Of a DNA stretch of 64,000 bases, positions 40,753 through 50,079 are shown piece by piece. This stretch comes from a virus: positions 1 through 64,000 of the IMG/VR virus record IMGVR_UViG_3300025849_000018. One strand, given 5' to 3'. Both the position numbers and the translations under genes were made by a program. The notes under the pieces were generated by a model. It was not told the DNA's origin, did no database searches, and saw only the letters and a list, made by a program, of their open reading frames with translations. Numbering within the stretch: position 1 is the stretch's first letter; each line of letters begins with the position of its first letter.

Positions 40753-41556
40753 TTATTGTCTCCAGAACTCAAGACCCCGCACATCACTTATAACTTGTGG
40801 AGGCAAAACATCCGCTGGCTTTCTACAATAGTATTTTATTTTAGAACTGACATGATGCATATCAGACAATCCATAGACTTTATTATCCTTCTCTCTATGT
40901 TTATTATATAGATTTTTATAATCATGTTGATAATAGGGTTGTTCTATAAAATTATAGATTGATTTCATAGTCGCGTCTGTATTTTCTACTAGATCAGAAT
41001 ATTCAACTAAGAGTATGTTATCCTTTAATTCGCCCGACAAAGCATTTTTCAATCCTGTATATGCTCTTCCTAGAGGACCATCTGATGCGATATACTGACA
41101 ACGTGTAAAATCATTCAGAGGAAGATTATTGGATTGTAGAAACCTATCAATAAAATTCAATTTCTTGTCTTGATTTCGCGAAATCATCGCGATGAAAGAA
41201 GTTAACACTTCGTCGAGATTTCGCACAGTACATATAATCTTTGGATTTTTTATATCAAAATATTTTGAAATATATTCGGGTCGGTGTGTCCAACTTCTAT
41301 TCTTATCAAAAATAATATCTTCTTTTACATCATTATAATAATTGTATAATGAAGATTGCAACATGCTTTTTTTATACGCGGGTTTTGGATATGATTTATA
41401 CAGGTCATTATTTTCTATAGAAGATTCAAGTGCGACGATCGAACCACATACAGGAGAACTTGGACCACTATAAAATGTAGGATTTTGATTTAACAAAGCA
41501 GACAACATTGAACTGCCGCTTCGCGGAAGTCCAGACAAAAAATAATAAGTTTTCAT
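40753..41556 (-). CDS. Sulfotransferase family protein
   Basis: 267 aa. The N-terminal YFLSGLPRSGSSMLSALLNQ is the PAPS phosphosulfate-binding loop, and TVRNLDEVLTSFIAMISR is the 3'-phosphate motif region. It would transfer sulfate to a glycan or other acceptor. Sulfotransferase genes occur in some marine T4-like phages. It follows the oxygenase gene by 3 nt and probably shares the promoter at 42127-42155. Confidence 0.85.
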   Translation of the reverse strand: MKTYYFLSGLPRSGSSMLSALLNQNPTFYSGPSSPVCGSIVALESSIENNDLYKSYPKPAYKKSMLQSSLYNYYNDVKEDIIFDKNRSWTHRPEYISKYFDIKNPKIICTVRNLDEVLTSFIAMISRNQDKKLNFIDRFLQSNNLPLNDFTRCQYIASDGPLGRAYTGLKNALSGELKDNILLVEYSDLVENTDATMKSIYNFIEQPYYQHDYKNLYNKHREKDNKVYGLSDMHHVSSKIKYYCRKPADVLPPQVISDVRGLEFWRQ

Positions 41557-41559
41557 AAT

Positions 41560-42099
41560 CTACTTCTCAAAGAAAATACTCAGACTAAAACGATACTTTG
41601 GACCTAGTCTCGATTGCGGCCGGATTGTATGTGGAATTTCTCCATCAAACCAAATGATTCTTCCTGGCACAAATCGCGATCCAAAGATAATATCGTGGTT
41701 CTCGTTCTTATCATAGAACAATGTCTCACCCGACCAATGATCTTGCCAATCCATATTTACATAATATAGAAAAACATTTTCGTTGATGTGTGTATGTGTC
41801 CAATGTGTGTTTGTACATACATCATTGTTTACAATACAACGAATGAATTTGTCGGGATTAATTTTCTCGTGTAAAGGATGTCCCTCTACAAAATCAGAAA
41901 AGAAATTGATTGAATTGAGTTTTTCGGGAGTCCACCGAGAGAACATATATTGTTCGGAATTGTCAGTATTATCAGACCACCCTATCTGATAAGGACATTT
42001 TTTCACCGACTCTTGTATATCAAATCTTTTTGCTAAACTAAAGACATTATCATATACATCAACTCCTTTTATAGGAGAGTAGTGTGTTATCTTTTTCAT
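41560..42099 (-). CDS. 2OG-Fe(II) oxygenase
   Basis: 179 aa. The metal-binding region is HWTHTHINENVFLYYVNMDW followed by GGET-like SGETLFYD, and the C-terminal part has PGRIIWFDGEIPHTIRP and RFSLSIFF, which fits the HxD/H...H...R layout of prolyl-hydroxylase-like enzymes. It would hydroxylate a protein or small molecule. Common as an auxiliary gene in marine T4-like phages. Confidence 0.8.
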   Translation of the reverse strand: MKKITHYSPIKGVDVYDNVFSLAKRFDIQESVKKCPYQIGWSDNTDNSEQYMFSRWTPEKLNSINFFSDFVEGHPLHEKINPDKFIRCIVNNDVCTNTHWTHTHINENVFLYYVNMDWQDHWSGETLFYDKNENHDIIFGSRFVPGRIIWFDGEIPHTIRPQSRLGPKYRFSLSIFFEK

Positions 42100-42126
42100 T
42101 ATAAACTTCCATTGTGTTAGTCTTAT

Positions 42127-42155
42127 ATCATATCACAAAAATATATTACTGTCAA
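42127..42155 (-). promoter_or_regulatory. Sigma70-type promoter before the oxygenase
   Basis: Minus strand TTGACA (42150-42155), 17 nt, TATGAT (42127-42132). The -35 lies at the 3' end of the first propeller gene. It gives the oxygenase-sulfotransferase pair its own non-late promoter. Confidence 0.7.
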
Positions 42156-43372
42156 TCTAAAATATCCAGATGATGTTTTACGAATGGTGTGTTCCAAATA
42201 TATGCTGAACCAGATGAACCACCATTATCGTCATCCAGATAAGAACCAACCACGATTCTACCTGATCCTACCGCAACTGATCTACCGAACCTGTCATTTG
42301 ACGCAGCATCACTGGCAACTATCTTGGCGAGTTGAGTGCCATCCAGATCAAAGATATATGATGAACCAGAATCATCACCATCACCATAAGCACCAACCAC
42401 GATTCTACCTGATCCTACCGCAACTGAGAAACCGAAACTGTCACCCGACGCACCATCACTGGCAGTTATCTTGGCTAGTTGGGTGCCATCCAGATCAAAG
42501 ATATATGCTGAACCAGTCTGACCACCATTGACGTCATCACCATAAGAACCAACCACGATTCTACCTGATCCTACCGCAACTGAGTGACCGAACCTGTCAC
42601 CCGCCGCAGCATCACTGGCAGTTATCTTGGTTAGTTGGGTGCCATCCAGATCAAAGATATATGCTGAACCAGACTCACTACCATCATCGTCATCCAGACT
42701 AGCACCAACCACGATTCTACCTGATCCTATCGCAACTGAGGTACCGAACCTGTCACCATTGTTAGCATCACTGGCAGTTATCTTGGTTAGTTGGGTACCA
42801 TCCAGATCAAAGATATATGCTGAACCAGATGCAGAACCATCATCGTCATCCACCAAAGCACCAACCACGATTCTACCTGATCCTACCGCAACTATTTCCC
42901 CGAAATAGTCAGTCGCCGCACCATCACTTGATTTTATCTTGGCGAGTTGGGTGCCATCCAGATCAAAGATATATGCTGAACCAGACTGACTACCATTATC
43001 GTCATCACCCGAAGCACCAACCACGATTCTGCCTGATCCTATCGCAACTGAGACACCGAAAAAGTCACTTCCCGCAGCATCACTGGCAGTCATCTTGGCG
43101 ATTTGAGTGCCATCCAGATCATAGATATATGCTGAACCAGACTGACTACCATTATCGTCATTACTATAAGCACCAACACAGATTCTACCTGATCCTACCG
43201 CAACTGAGTAACCGAACTCGTCACTTGACGCACCATCACTGGCAGTTATCTTGGTTTCATTGCTGGGTGTAGTGGTATCATCATATTCATCAGTAACACC
43301 CATATCCTCTTCATAAAAACTTAGGTCTCTGCTTAAAAAACTACCAAATGTAGATATATTTCTATAAGGCAT
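42152..43372 (-). CDS. FG-GAP seven-bladed propeller protein 1
   Basis: 406 aa. Seven repeats carry FGxSVAVGSGRI(V/C)VGA followed by DDDNGSxSGSAYIFDLDGTQ, the integrin-like FG-GAP blade with an acidic calcium-loop candidate. The N-terminal 45 residues (TFGSFLSRDLSFYEEDMG) are unique and may attach to the virion; the last residues after the seventh blade are short. Position after the neck genes and before fibre genes suggests an adhesin or receptor-binding protein. Confidence 0.8.
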   Translation of the reverse strand: MPYRNISTFGSFLSRDLSFYEEDMGVTDEYDDTTTPSNETKITASDGASSDEFGYSVAVGSGRICVGAYSNDDNGSQSGSAYIYDLDGTQIAKMTASDAAGSDFFGVSVAIGSGRIVVGASGDDDNGSQSGSAYIFDLDGTQLAKIKSSDGAATDYFGEIVAVGSGRIVVGALVDDDDGSASGSAYIFDLDGTQLTKITASDANNGDRFGTSVAIGSGRIVVGASLDDDDGSESGSAYIFDLDGTQLTKITASDAAAGDRFGHSVAVGSGRIVVGSYGDDVNGGQTGSAYIFDLDGTQLAKITASDGASGDSFGFSVAVGSGRIVVGAYGDGDDSGSSYIFDLDGTQLAKIVASDAASNDRFGRSVAVGSGRIVVGSYLDDDNGGSSGSAYIWNTPFVKHHLDILD

Positions 43373-43993
43373 TTACAATGCTCCAATTGTGTCTATAGCA
43401 CTCCAAGTTGTATCATCTTCTGTATCAATGCTGTTTAACTTGTTTTTGTTATCCTGATAACGACCGAGTAAATCACCGAAGGCCACTCGCATTAGGTTAT
43501 CTTTGTCAACAATCTTCTGAGCAAGTACATCAACAGTTTCACCACGATTCGTGGACATTATTGAAATCATTGGTACAACCGAAGTGTTATCAGCAAGGTA
43601 TCTCTCTGCTTCAGAAACCTGTACATACCAACTTTCCCTTTCTGACAGAGGGTAGTCTTTTACCATTTCTCCCGACAGATATGCAAACCGTTTCTCATTA
43701 TTCTGATCTTTTGTTTTATGTAATGCCAGAAATTTCTTCTTACGGTCTGCATCATCTTCAAAGTATCGAGCTTCAATCGTATAATTTAAAATATATGCAT
43801 CACCATTTCTAGTAATATCAGCATATCGTAAAACCTCATCCCACGCAGTCGCTGGCCGATTTGTGTAGGTATCAACTTCAACTACATCATCCGGTAAAGT
43901 CTCGCCCCTTTGAATATTTCCAGTGAGTTCATTATTCCTATAAGGAAACTCAATAACGTCACCTGTTGTTGTATCTATTCTTGCGTAATTCAT
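43373..43993 (-). CDS. Tail fibre assembly-like protein (DUF4376-type)
   Basis: 206 aa. The C-terminal RETVDVLAQ-type region (STNRGETVDVLAQKIVDKDN) and the helical RKKKFLALHKTKDQNNEKRF segment resemble DUF4376/tail fibre assembly proteins. It sits between two propeller genes with 0-1 nt gaps and may be their folding helper. Confidence 0.6.
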   Translation of the reverse strand: MNYARIDTTTGDVIEFPYRNNELTGNIQRGETLPDDVVEVDTYTNRPATAWDEVLRYADITRNGDAYILNYTIEARYFEDDADRKKKFLALHKTKDQNNEKRFAYLSGEMVKDYPLSERESWYVQVSEAERYLADNTSVVPMISIMSTNRGETVDVLAQKIVDKDNLMRVAFGDLLGRYQDNKNKLNSIDTEDDTTWSAIDTIGAL

Positions 43994-43994
43994 A

Positions 43995-45194
43995 TTAGTA
44001 TCCTAATTGTCTTTCAATATAAGTGTCGAAATTTTCGTCCAGATCATAGATATATGCTGAACCAGAATCAGTAGCAGTATCGTCATCGAAATCAGCACCA
44101 ACCACGATTCTACCTGATCCTATCGCAAGTGAGACACCGAAATGGTCAGCATTCGCAGCATCACTGGAAACTATCTTGGCGAGTTGGGTGCCATCCAGAT
44201 CAAAGATATATGCTGAACCAGAACCAGTAGCACCGTACGGAGGATGTCCGCCAACCACGATTCTACCTGATCCTACCGCAACTGATCTACCGAACTCGTC
44301 ATCTGCCGCGCCATCACTGGCCTTTATCTTGGCTAGTTGGGTGCCATCCAGATCAAAGATATATGCTGAACCAGAATTAGAACCATTATCGTCATCGTCA
44401 TAAGCACCAACACAGATTCTACCTGATCCTATCGCAACTGAGAAACCGAAACTGTCATCTGCCGCGCCATCACTGGCAGTTATCTTGGTTAGTTGGGTAC
44501 CATCCAGATCAAAGATATATGCTGAACCAGAATTAGAACCATTATCGTCATCACGATAAGCACCAACCACGATTCTACCTGATCCTACCGCAACTGATCT
44601 ACCGAACAGGTCACCTGCCGCAGCATCACTGGCCTTTATCCTGGTTAGTTGGGTACCATCCAGATCAAAGATATATGCTGAACCAGCTAGACCATCATCT
44701 GCATCAGCACCAACCACGATTCTACCTGATCCTACCGCAACTCCGGCACCGAACTGGTCACCTGTCTGCAAACCGGTACCTTCTATAATGGCGATTTGGG
44801 TGCCATCCAGATCAAAGATATATGCATGACCCCCGCCCGCCTTGTAAGCACCAACCACGATTCTACCTGATCCTACCGCAACTGAGAAACCGAAAAAGTC
44901 ACCTCCATCAGCATCACTAGCAACTATCTTGGCGATTTGGGTGCCATCCAGATCAAAGATATATGCTGAACCAGAATTAGAACCAGCTAGACTATCATCA
45001 CGAGAAGCACCAACCACGATTCTACCTGATCCTACCGCAACTGAGAAACCGAACTGGTCATTTGACGCAGCATCACTGGCAACTATCTTGGTTTCGGTAC
45101 TCTGTATGGTTCCAGTCAGGCGATTAAACGATTTGTGCAATAGTTCGCCTTTGTCACTTATTACTATATCACTTGCGCTGTCTTTAAAGGCCAT
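43995..45194 (-). CDS. FG-GAP seven-bladed propeller protein 2
   Basis: 399 aa from the ATG at 45194, which overlaps the upstream stop (TAATG); the longer frame to 45254 lies in the previous gene. Seven FG-GAP blades as in protein 1. The N-terminus AFKDSASDIVISDKGELLHK is different from the other two. The fragment YIYDLDENFDTYIERQLGY ends the protein. Confidence 0.8.
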   Translation of the reverse strand: MAFKDSASDIVISDKGELLHKSFNRLTGTIQSTETKIVASDAASNDQFGFSVAVGSGRIVVGASRDDSLAGSNSGSAYIFDLDGTQIAKIVASDADGGDFFGFSVAVGSGRIVVGAYKAGGGHAYIFDLDGTQIAIIEGTGLQTGDQFGAGVAVGSGRIVVGADADDGLAGSAYIFDLDGTQLTRIKASDAAAGDLFGRSVAVGSGRIVVGAYRDDDNGSNSGSAYIFDLDGTQLTKITASDGAADDSFGFSVAIGSGRICVGAYDDDDNGSNSGSAYIFDLDGTQLAKIKASDGAADDEFGRSVAVGSGRIVVGGHPPYGATGSGSAYIFDLDGTQLAKIVSSDAANADHFGVSLAIGSGRIVVGADFDDDTATDSGSAYIYDLDENFDTYIERQLGY

Positions 45195-46438
45195 TAGTAT
45201 CCACTCTCCCAATCTTTTACATCGAACGGTGTAATAACATCTGGTGTGTCCCAAATATATGCTGCGCCAGCACTACTACCATCACCATAAGCACCAACAC
45301 AGATTTTACCACATCCTACCGAAATTGCGGCACCGAAATTGTCACCTGCCGCACCATCATTGGCATCTATCTTGGCGAGTTGGGTGCCATCCAGATCAAA
45401 GATATATGCTGAACCAGAATTAGAACCATTATCGTCATCCAGATAAGCACCAACACAGATTCTACCTGATCCTATCGCAACTGATCTACCGAAATAGTCA
45501 CCTGCCGCACCATCATTGGCATCTATCTTGGCGAGTTGAGTGCCATCTAGATCAAAGATATATGCTGAACCAGAATAAGTACCATTATCGTCATCACCAT
45601 AAGCACCAACACAGATTCTACCTGATCCTACCGCAACTCCGGAAGTGCCGGAGGCGAATGGCGCCGATCGACCGAAATAGTCGCCAATGTCACCATCACT
45701 TGGTTTTATCTTGGCGAGTTGATTGCCATCCAGATCAAAGATATATGCTGCGCCAGAATAAGAACCATTATCGCTATCCCCCGAAGCACCAACTACAATT
45801 CTATCGCATCCTACGGCGACTGATTCACCGAATCGTTTACTCTCCTCTACATCACTGGCAACTATCTTGGTTATTAGAACACCATCCAGATCATAGATAT
45901 ATGCTGAACCAGAATTATTCTCATTACCGTCATTGATACCGTCATCAAATAGGGCACCAACTACGATTCTACCTGATCCTACCGCAACTGATCTACCGAA
46001 CCTGTCATTTGACGCAGCATCACTGGCAACTATCTTGGCGAGTTGAGTGCCATCCAGATCAAAGATATATGCTGAACCAGCTTGACTAGCATCACCATAA
46101 GCACCAACACAGATTCTACTTGATCCTACCGCAATTGAAGCACCGAACAGGTCACTCGCCGCGCCATCACTGGCAGTTATCTTGGCGAGTTGAGTGCCAT
46201 CTAGATCAAAGATATATGCTGAACCAGATGCAGAACCATTATCGTCATCACCATAAGCACCAACACAAATTCTACCTGATCCTACCGCAACTTGCCCACC
46301 GAAATAGTCCGAATCCGCAGTATCACTACCAACTATCTTGGTTTCATTGCTGGGTGCAGTGTCAACATCTCCTGATCCGTACATAAACGGAATTCCACTC
46401 TGACTCAAAACTGCAACGTTATTTACTTTAAATGTCAC
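45194..46438 (-). CDS. FG-GAP seven-bladed propeller protein 3
   Basis: 414 aa from the GTG at 46438; GGAG lies 6 nt upstream and inside the longer TTG-started frame, so GTG is the likely start. Seven blades; blade five has an extra SAPFASGTSG insert and blades four and seven are degenerate (VGCDR, VGCGK). The N-terminus TFKVNNVAVLSQSGIPFMYG may dock to the virion. Confidence 0.8.
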   Translation of the reverse strand: MTFKVNNVAVLSQSGIPFMYGSGDVDTAPSNETKIVGSDTADSDYFGGQVAVGSGRICVGAYGDDDNGSASGSAYIFDLDGTQLAKITASDGAASDLFGASIAVGSSRICVGAYGDASQAGSAYIFDLDGTQLAKIVASDAASNDRFGRSVAVGSGRIVVGALFDDGINDGNENNSGSAYIYDLDGVLITKIVASDVEESKRFGESVAVGCDRIVVGASGDSDNGSYSGAAYIFDLDGNQLAKIKPSDGDIGDYFGRSAPFASGTSGVAVGSGRICVGAYGDDDNGTYSGSAYIFDLDGTQLAKIDANDGAAGDYFGRSVAIGSGRICVGAYLDDDNGSNSGSAYIFDLDGTQLAKIDANDGAAGDNFGAAISVGCGKICVGAYGDGSSAGAAYIWDTPDVITPFDVKDWESGY

Positions 46439-46456
46439 TAAATTCTCCAATACATA

Positions 46457-46485
46457 TTGACAAATGAGTTAAATATAAGTATAAT
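46457..46485 (+). promoter_or_regulatory. Consensus sigma70 promoter for the glycosyltransferase operon
   Basis: Plus strand TTGACA (46457-46462), 17 nt, TATAAT (46480-46485), a perfect consensus 42 nt before the glycosyltransferase ATG. It overlaps, in the opposite direction, the leader of propeller gene 3. Confidence 0.88.
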
Positions 46486-46487
46486 TG

Positions 46488-46495
46488 TATTTATA
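46488..46495 (-). promoter_or_regulatory. T4-type late promoter for the propeller operon
   Basis: Exact TATAAATA on the minus strand, 50 nt before the GTG of propeller gene 3. It shares the divergent intergenic space with the plus-strand sigma70 promoter. Confidence 0.7.
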
Positions 46496-46526
46496 CTAAA
46501 ACAATCCTCTTTGAGAACCTTATTAT

Positions 46527-49160
46527 ATGAAACTTTGCTTTGTTGATACACTCGGCCTCTGTTATGATGGATCCACACTCGATAAAAGAGGATTAGGTGG
46601 TTCCGAGTCCGCAATCATTCTAATGTCAAAAGAACTTGTTCAACTAGGATTCGAAGTTACTGTATTTAACGACTGTATACACGACGATGCAAATCCAGGC
46701 ATCTATGACGGTGTTACATATCGTTCTCTACATGACATAGAACAATATCATAATTACTTCGATATTTATATCTCTTCAAGATCAGTGGTTTCATTTGCAC
46801 CCAACTCAATGAAAGAAAGATTTAAGTGGGCAGACAAACTACCTAATCTTGAAAGTGTCGCAATGACATCTAAACATCGTGTACTCTGGATGCATGATAC
46901 ATTCTGTGATGGTGATGATCTGATTGAAGACTTTGTATTACGAGGTCGCATTCATGAAATCTTTACTCTGTCTGATTGGCATACATCATATGTAACAACA
47001 TGTAATCACGGCAAACAACGAAGTTATGAAACACTGAAACAATATATTTTCCAAACTCGCAATGGTATTCAACTTCATCACGAATGGGTAGATGTAAAAG
47101 CAAAAGACCCCGATCTGTTTGTTTATAATGCGTCAGTTACAAAGGGTATGATACCTCTTGTGAATAATGTGTGGCCGATTGTCAAAGAAAAACTACCTAA
47201 TGCGAAACTCAAGGTCATTGGTGGTTTCTATCGATTTCGATCTACACATGGTCCAGATCAACAGGAACTTGACTGGCGAGATATGGTTGATAATCCAGTT
47301 CACGCAGATAGAGACATAGAGTTTACTGGTATCATATCACAAAAAGAAATCGCTGACATACTTGTGAAGTCTTCATATATGATATATCCTTCTGCGTTTC
47401 CTGAAACATTTGGCATCTCTACACTTGAGTCTCTCGCATATAATACACCACTCATTACTTGTCGTTTCGGCGCACTTGAAGAAACTGCGATTGATGTTGC
47501 TTGTTATAAAATACCTTATCCAATACAACCAAACTTTCAATTACCGTCAATTGATACCGATATTCAATCGGCAATCTTTGCTGATGCTGTTGTTCGCGCA
47601 TACAACACTCCTTATCTACATCAACAGAAGATGTATGCTTGTAATCAAGTCAAAGATATTTGTGCGTGGTCAACAGTCGCATTACAATGGAAACAACACT
47701 TCTATAAACTAATGGGTGACTTCTTATCAATCCAAGAATATCGTAAAGTGACTGATATTAACAATCGTGTTCATAAAGTATTTGGTCGCCGTTTTCATAA
47801 CTACGAAGAAGCGACCATTCGCAAACAGATAGAGAAACCTATTGTAGTTATTACTGCTGTTTATAATGCAGAGAATTATATTGACAAGTGTATTCGTTCT
47901 GTTGCGGCACAGGATTATGAAAACTATCGGATGATTATTATTAATGATGCATCAACAGATCGCACTGCTGAGGTGATTGAAAATACAATCGCTGAAACTG
48001 GTCTTGAAAACTTTGAGGTGATTACTCGTAAAGAAAATGTGGGAGCAGTGTTCAATCAAATATCAACCATTCAATCAAAATGTGACCCAGAAGATATTAC
48101 AATGATCCTTGATGGTGATGATTGGTTAGTCAATAATTCAAATATCTTTAACCTGTATAATAATCTATATCATGATGGCGCAGAATATACCTATGGCAGT
48201 TGCTGGTCGTTAGTTGATAAGATACCATTGATTGCTCAACCTTATCCACCAGAAGTCAAAGCGAATAAGTCTTATCGCGATTATAAATTCAACTGGAACT
48301 TTCCGTATCCGCATTTAAGAACTTTTCTTGGTAGACTTGCCTTGGACCTAGACGCCACACTGTTCCAAGACGCGCAGGGCGAATGGTATCGTGCAGGTGG
48401 GGATAACTCTACCTTCTACAACATCATTGAACAGGCAGACCCAGAGAAGGTCGTATGCGTGCCTGACATCGTATATAACTACAACGACACCAATCCAATC
48501 AACGACTATAAAGTGAATGGCACAGAACAGAATGAAACTGCAAATAACATTTTAGGAAAAAATATGAAGAAAACTAAACGAATATTGATTGCTATTCCCA
48601 CAGCGAAGTATATTGAACCAGAGACAATGAAGTCAATCTATGATCAGATTATTCCAGAAGGTTATCAAACTGAGTTTCAGTTCTTCTATGGTTATCAGAT
48701 TGATCAAATTCGTAATCTGATTGCTAACTGGATGGAAAATAAAGATTATGATTATTTGTTCTCCGTTGACTCGGATATTATATTCCCTCCTGATACATTG
48801 ATTCGCCTACTCGATCATGATAAAGATTTGGTCACAGGAATATATCGGCAACGACTGCCTAATCAAACTCTTGAGGTATATGATCAAAATCTACAGAATA
48901 TTCCAATTGAAAATTTACCTAATAACTCTCTAATAGAAATTGGCGGTTGTGGTTTCGGTTGCGTTTTAGTTAAGAAAAAATTATTTGTTAAGATTGGTTA
49001 TCCGCAGTTTGTTTATCATTCAGCGATTGACCATAAAGATACTTTCAGTGAAGATAATTATTTCTGTAAAGCAGCGAGAGAAAATGGTTTTCAACTGTAT
49101 GCTGATACCAGTCTTTTCTGCGGTCATAAAGGAACACATGTATACGAGGTTGTCAAATGA
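46527..49160 (+). CDS. Three-domain glycosyltransferase
   Basis: 877 aa. Domain one (1-400) is GT-B like: GLGGSESAIILMSKELVQLG at the start and SAFPETFGISTLESLAYNTP near 290 (GT4-type E-x7-E region). Domain two (about 430-640) is GT2: VVITAVYNAENYIDKCIRSV, NDAST and LDGDDW. Domain three (about 690-877) is an Anp1-like GT-A with SVDSDIIFPP and GGCGFGCVLVKK, similar to the protein at 18612. It could build a short glycan on a virion protein or on the host surface. Acceptor unknown. Confidence 0.82.
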   Translation: MKLCFVDTLGLCYDGSTLDKRGLGGSESAIILMSKELVQLGFEVTVFNDCIHDDANPGIYDGVTYRSLHDIEQYHNYFDIYISSRSVVSFAPNSMKERFKWADKLPNLESVAMTSKHRVLWMHDTFCDGDDLIEDFVLRGRIHEIFTLSDWHTSYVTTCNHGKQRSYETLKQYIFQTRNGIQLHHEWVDVKAKDPDLFVYNASVTKGMIPLVNNVWPIVKEKLPNAKLKVIGGFYRFRSTHGPDQQELDWRDMVDNPVHADRDIEFTGIISQKEIADILVKSSYMIYPSAFPETFGISTLESLAYNTPLITCRFGALEETAIDVACYKIPYPIQPNFQLPSIDTDIQSAIFADAVVRAYNTPYLHQQKMYACNQVKDICAWSTVALQWKQHFYKLMGDFLSIQEYRKVTDINNRVHKVFGRRFHNYEEATIRKQIEKPIVVITAVYNAENYIDKCIRSVAAQDYENYRMIIINDASTDRTAEVIENTIAETGLENFEVITRKENVGAVFNQISTIQSKCDPEDITMILDGDDWLVNNSNIFNLYNNLYHDGAEYTYGSCWSLVDKIPLIAQPYPPEVKANKSYRDYKFNWNFPYPHLRTFLGRLALDLDATLFQDAQGEWYRAGGDNSTFYNIIEQADPEKVVCVPDIVYNYNDTNPINDYKVNGTEQNETANNILGKNMKKTKRILIAIPTAKYIEPETMKSIYDQIIPEGYQTEFQFFYGYQIDQIRNLIANWMENKDYDYLFSVDSDIIFPPDTLIRLLDHDKDLVTGIYRQRLPNQTLEVYDQNLQNIPIENLPNNSLIEIGGCGFGCVLVKKKLFVKIGYPQFVYHSAIDHKDTFSEDNYFCKAARENGFQLYADTSLFCGHKGTHVYEVVK

Positions 49161-49822
49161 GTTACGAATCTCTAACACATCAAGTAGAAGAAAAGATTGA
49201 CAATGTGGAATCTTGGACTTGGATTGAAAAAGACTGGGAAGGTTTTCGTTGGCCAAAAGAAGATTGGCAAGATGCGATCAAAGGGTTGATTGAAAAACAT
49301 GTGAACAGTAGAACTGTTGTCGTTCAGGCAGGAGGATTACAGGGAATGTATCCAAGATTACTCAGCGATATGTTTGAACGAGTATATACCTTTGAACCTG
49401 ATCCTCTCAGTTTTCATTGTCTTGTCAATAACTGTCAAAAAGATAATATCATAAAAATACAAGCTGCGGTCGGTGAACACAATGGTCTCATAGACATCAA
49501 TAGATTTTGCGAACACAATGTTGGAATGAACAGTGTGATACAAGGTAACAAGTATCCAATGTTTACCATTGACTCACTGGGTTTAGATACATGTGACTTT
49601 ATACAGTTAGATGTAGAGGGGTTTGAGATTCCCGCATTGCGTGGTGCCAGTAACACCATTGATAAATTCAGACCAGTGTTGTGTATTGAAACAAGAGTGG
49701 GAACTGAAAAAGAGGTGAATGATTATATGAGTAATTTACGATATTACAATATTGATACGTATCATCACGATAGTTTTTGGTTGCCGATTATTCAACATCA
49801 ACCAAAGGGATTTGTTTCCTAA
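49157..49822 (+). CDS. FkbM family methyltransferase
   Basis: 221 aa. SAM motif VVVQAGGLQGMYPRLLSDMF, acidic loop YTFEPDPLSFHCLVNN, and the FkbM hallmark FIQLDVEGFEIPALRGA. The family O-methylates sugars or polyketides. The ATG overlaps the glycosyltransferase stop (ATGA), so the two probably make and cap one glycan. Its end overlaps the convergent gene by 4 bp. Confidence 0.88.
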   Translation: MSYESLTHQVEEKIDNVESWTWIEKDWEGFRWPKEDWQDAIKGLIEKHVNSRTVVVQAGGLQGMYPRLLSDMFERVYTFEPDPLSFHCLVNNCQKDNIIKIQAAVGEHNGLIDINRFCEHNVGMNSVIQGNKYPMFTIDSLGLDTCDFIQLDVEGFEIPALRGASNTIDKFRPVLCIETRVGTEKEVNDYMSNLRYYNIDTYHHDSFWLPIIQHQPKGFVS

Positions 49823-50079
49823 TACTCGTCGGGTAGATGAGAACCTTTCACTTCAGACATATATGAGTGATAACAATGATTTGTCTCCAGTGGTCGGAAT
49901 AGAAAGTCAAGAATTGGCCTCATAATCCTTCCAATTCTTTTGTCGTCTCGTTCAAGTCTCCAACAAGCAGCGGAAATAGTCTCGTCAGGCCACGCGGCAC
50001 CCAACGAGATTACAGAAAATATAAACTGATCCAGAGCAATCAATAAATGAAGTATTCTTCTTTGAAAGGTTAGTTTCAT
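49819..50079 (-). CDS. Small conserved phage protein, unknown function
   Basis: 86 aa from the ATG at 50079 (ATGA overlap with the previous stop). The pattern LIALDQFIFSVISLGAAWPD followed by ETISAACWR and a His/Cys near the end (ETNHCYHSY) is one I know from small proteins in many tailed phages. Possibly membrane-associated. It closes the fibre operon. Confidence 0.65.
   Translation of the reverse strand: MKLTFQRRILHLLIALDQFIFSVISLGAAWPDETISAACWRLERDDKRIGRIMRPILDFLFRPLETNHCYHSYMSEVKGSHLPDEY

Larger units (their letters stand above)
42160..46400 (-). repeat. Array of FG-GAP blade repeats
   Basis: About 21 blade-coding units in three genes, each with nearly fixed nucleotide strings such as the one for SGSAYIFDLDGTQLAKI. 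The DNA similarity between genes is high enough to allow homologous exchange. Confidence 0.9.

Noticed and set aside
42184-46386. Long plus-strand frames with HHYRHPDK- or PDPTAT-like repeats opposite the propeller genes
   Set aside because: They are antisense shadows of the repeated FG-GAP codons, without ribosome sites or protein-like composition.
46439-46450. TTG start at 46450 for propeller 3
   Set aside because: GGAG lies inside the extension and fits the GTG at 46438.
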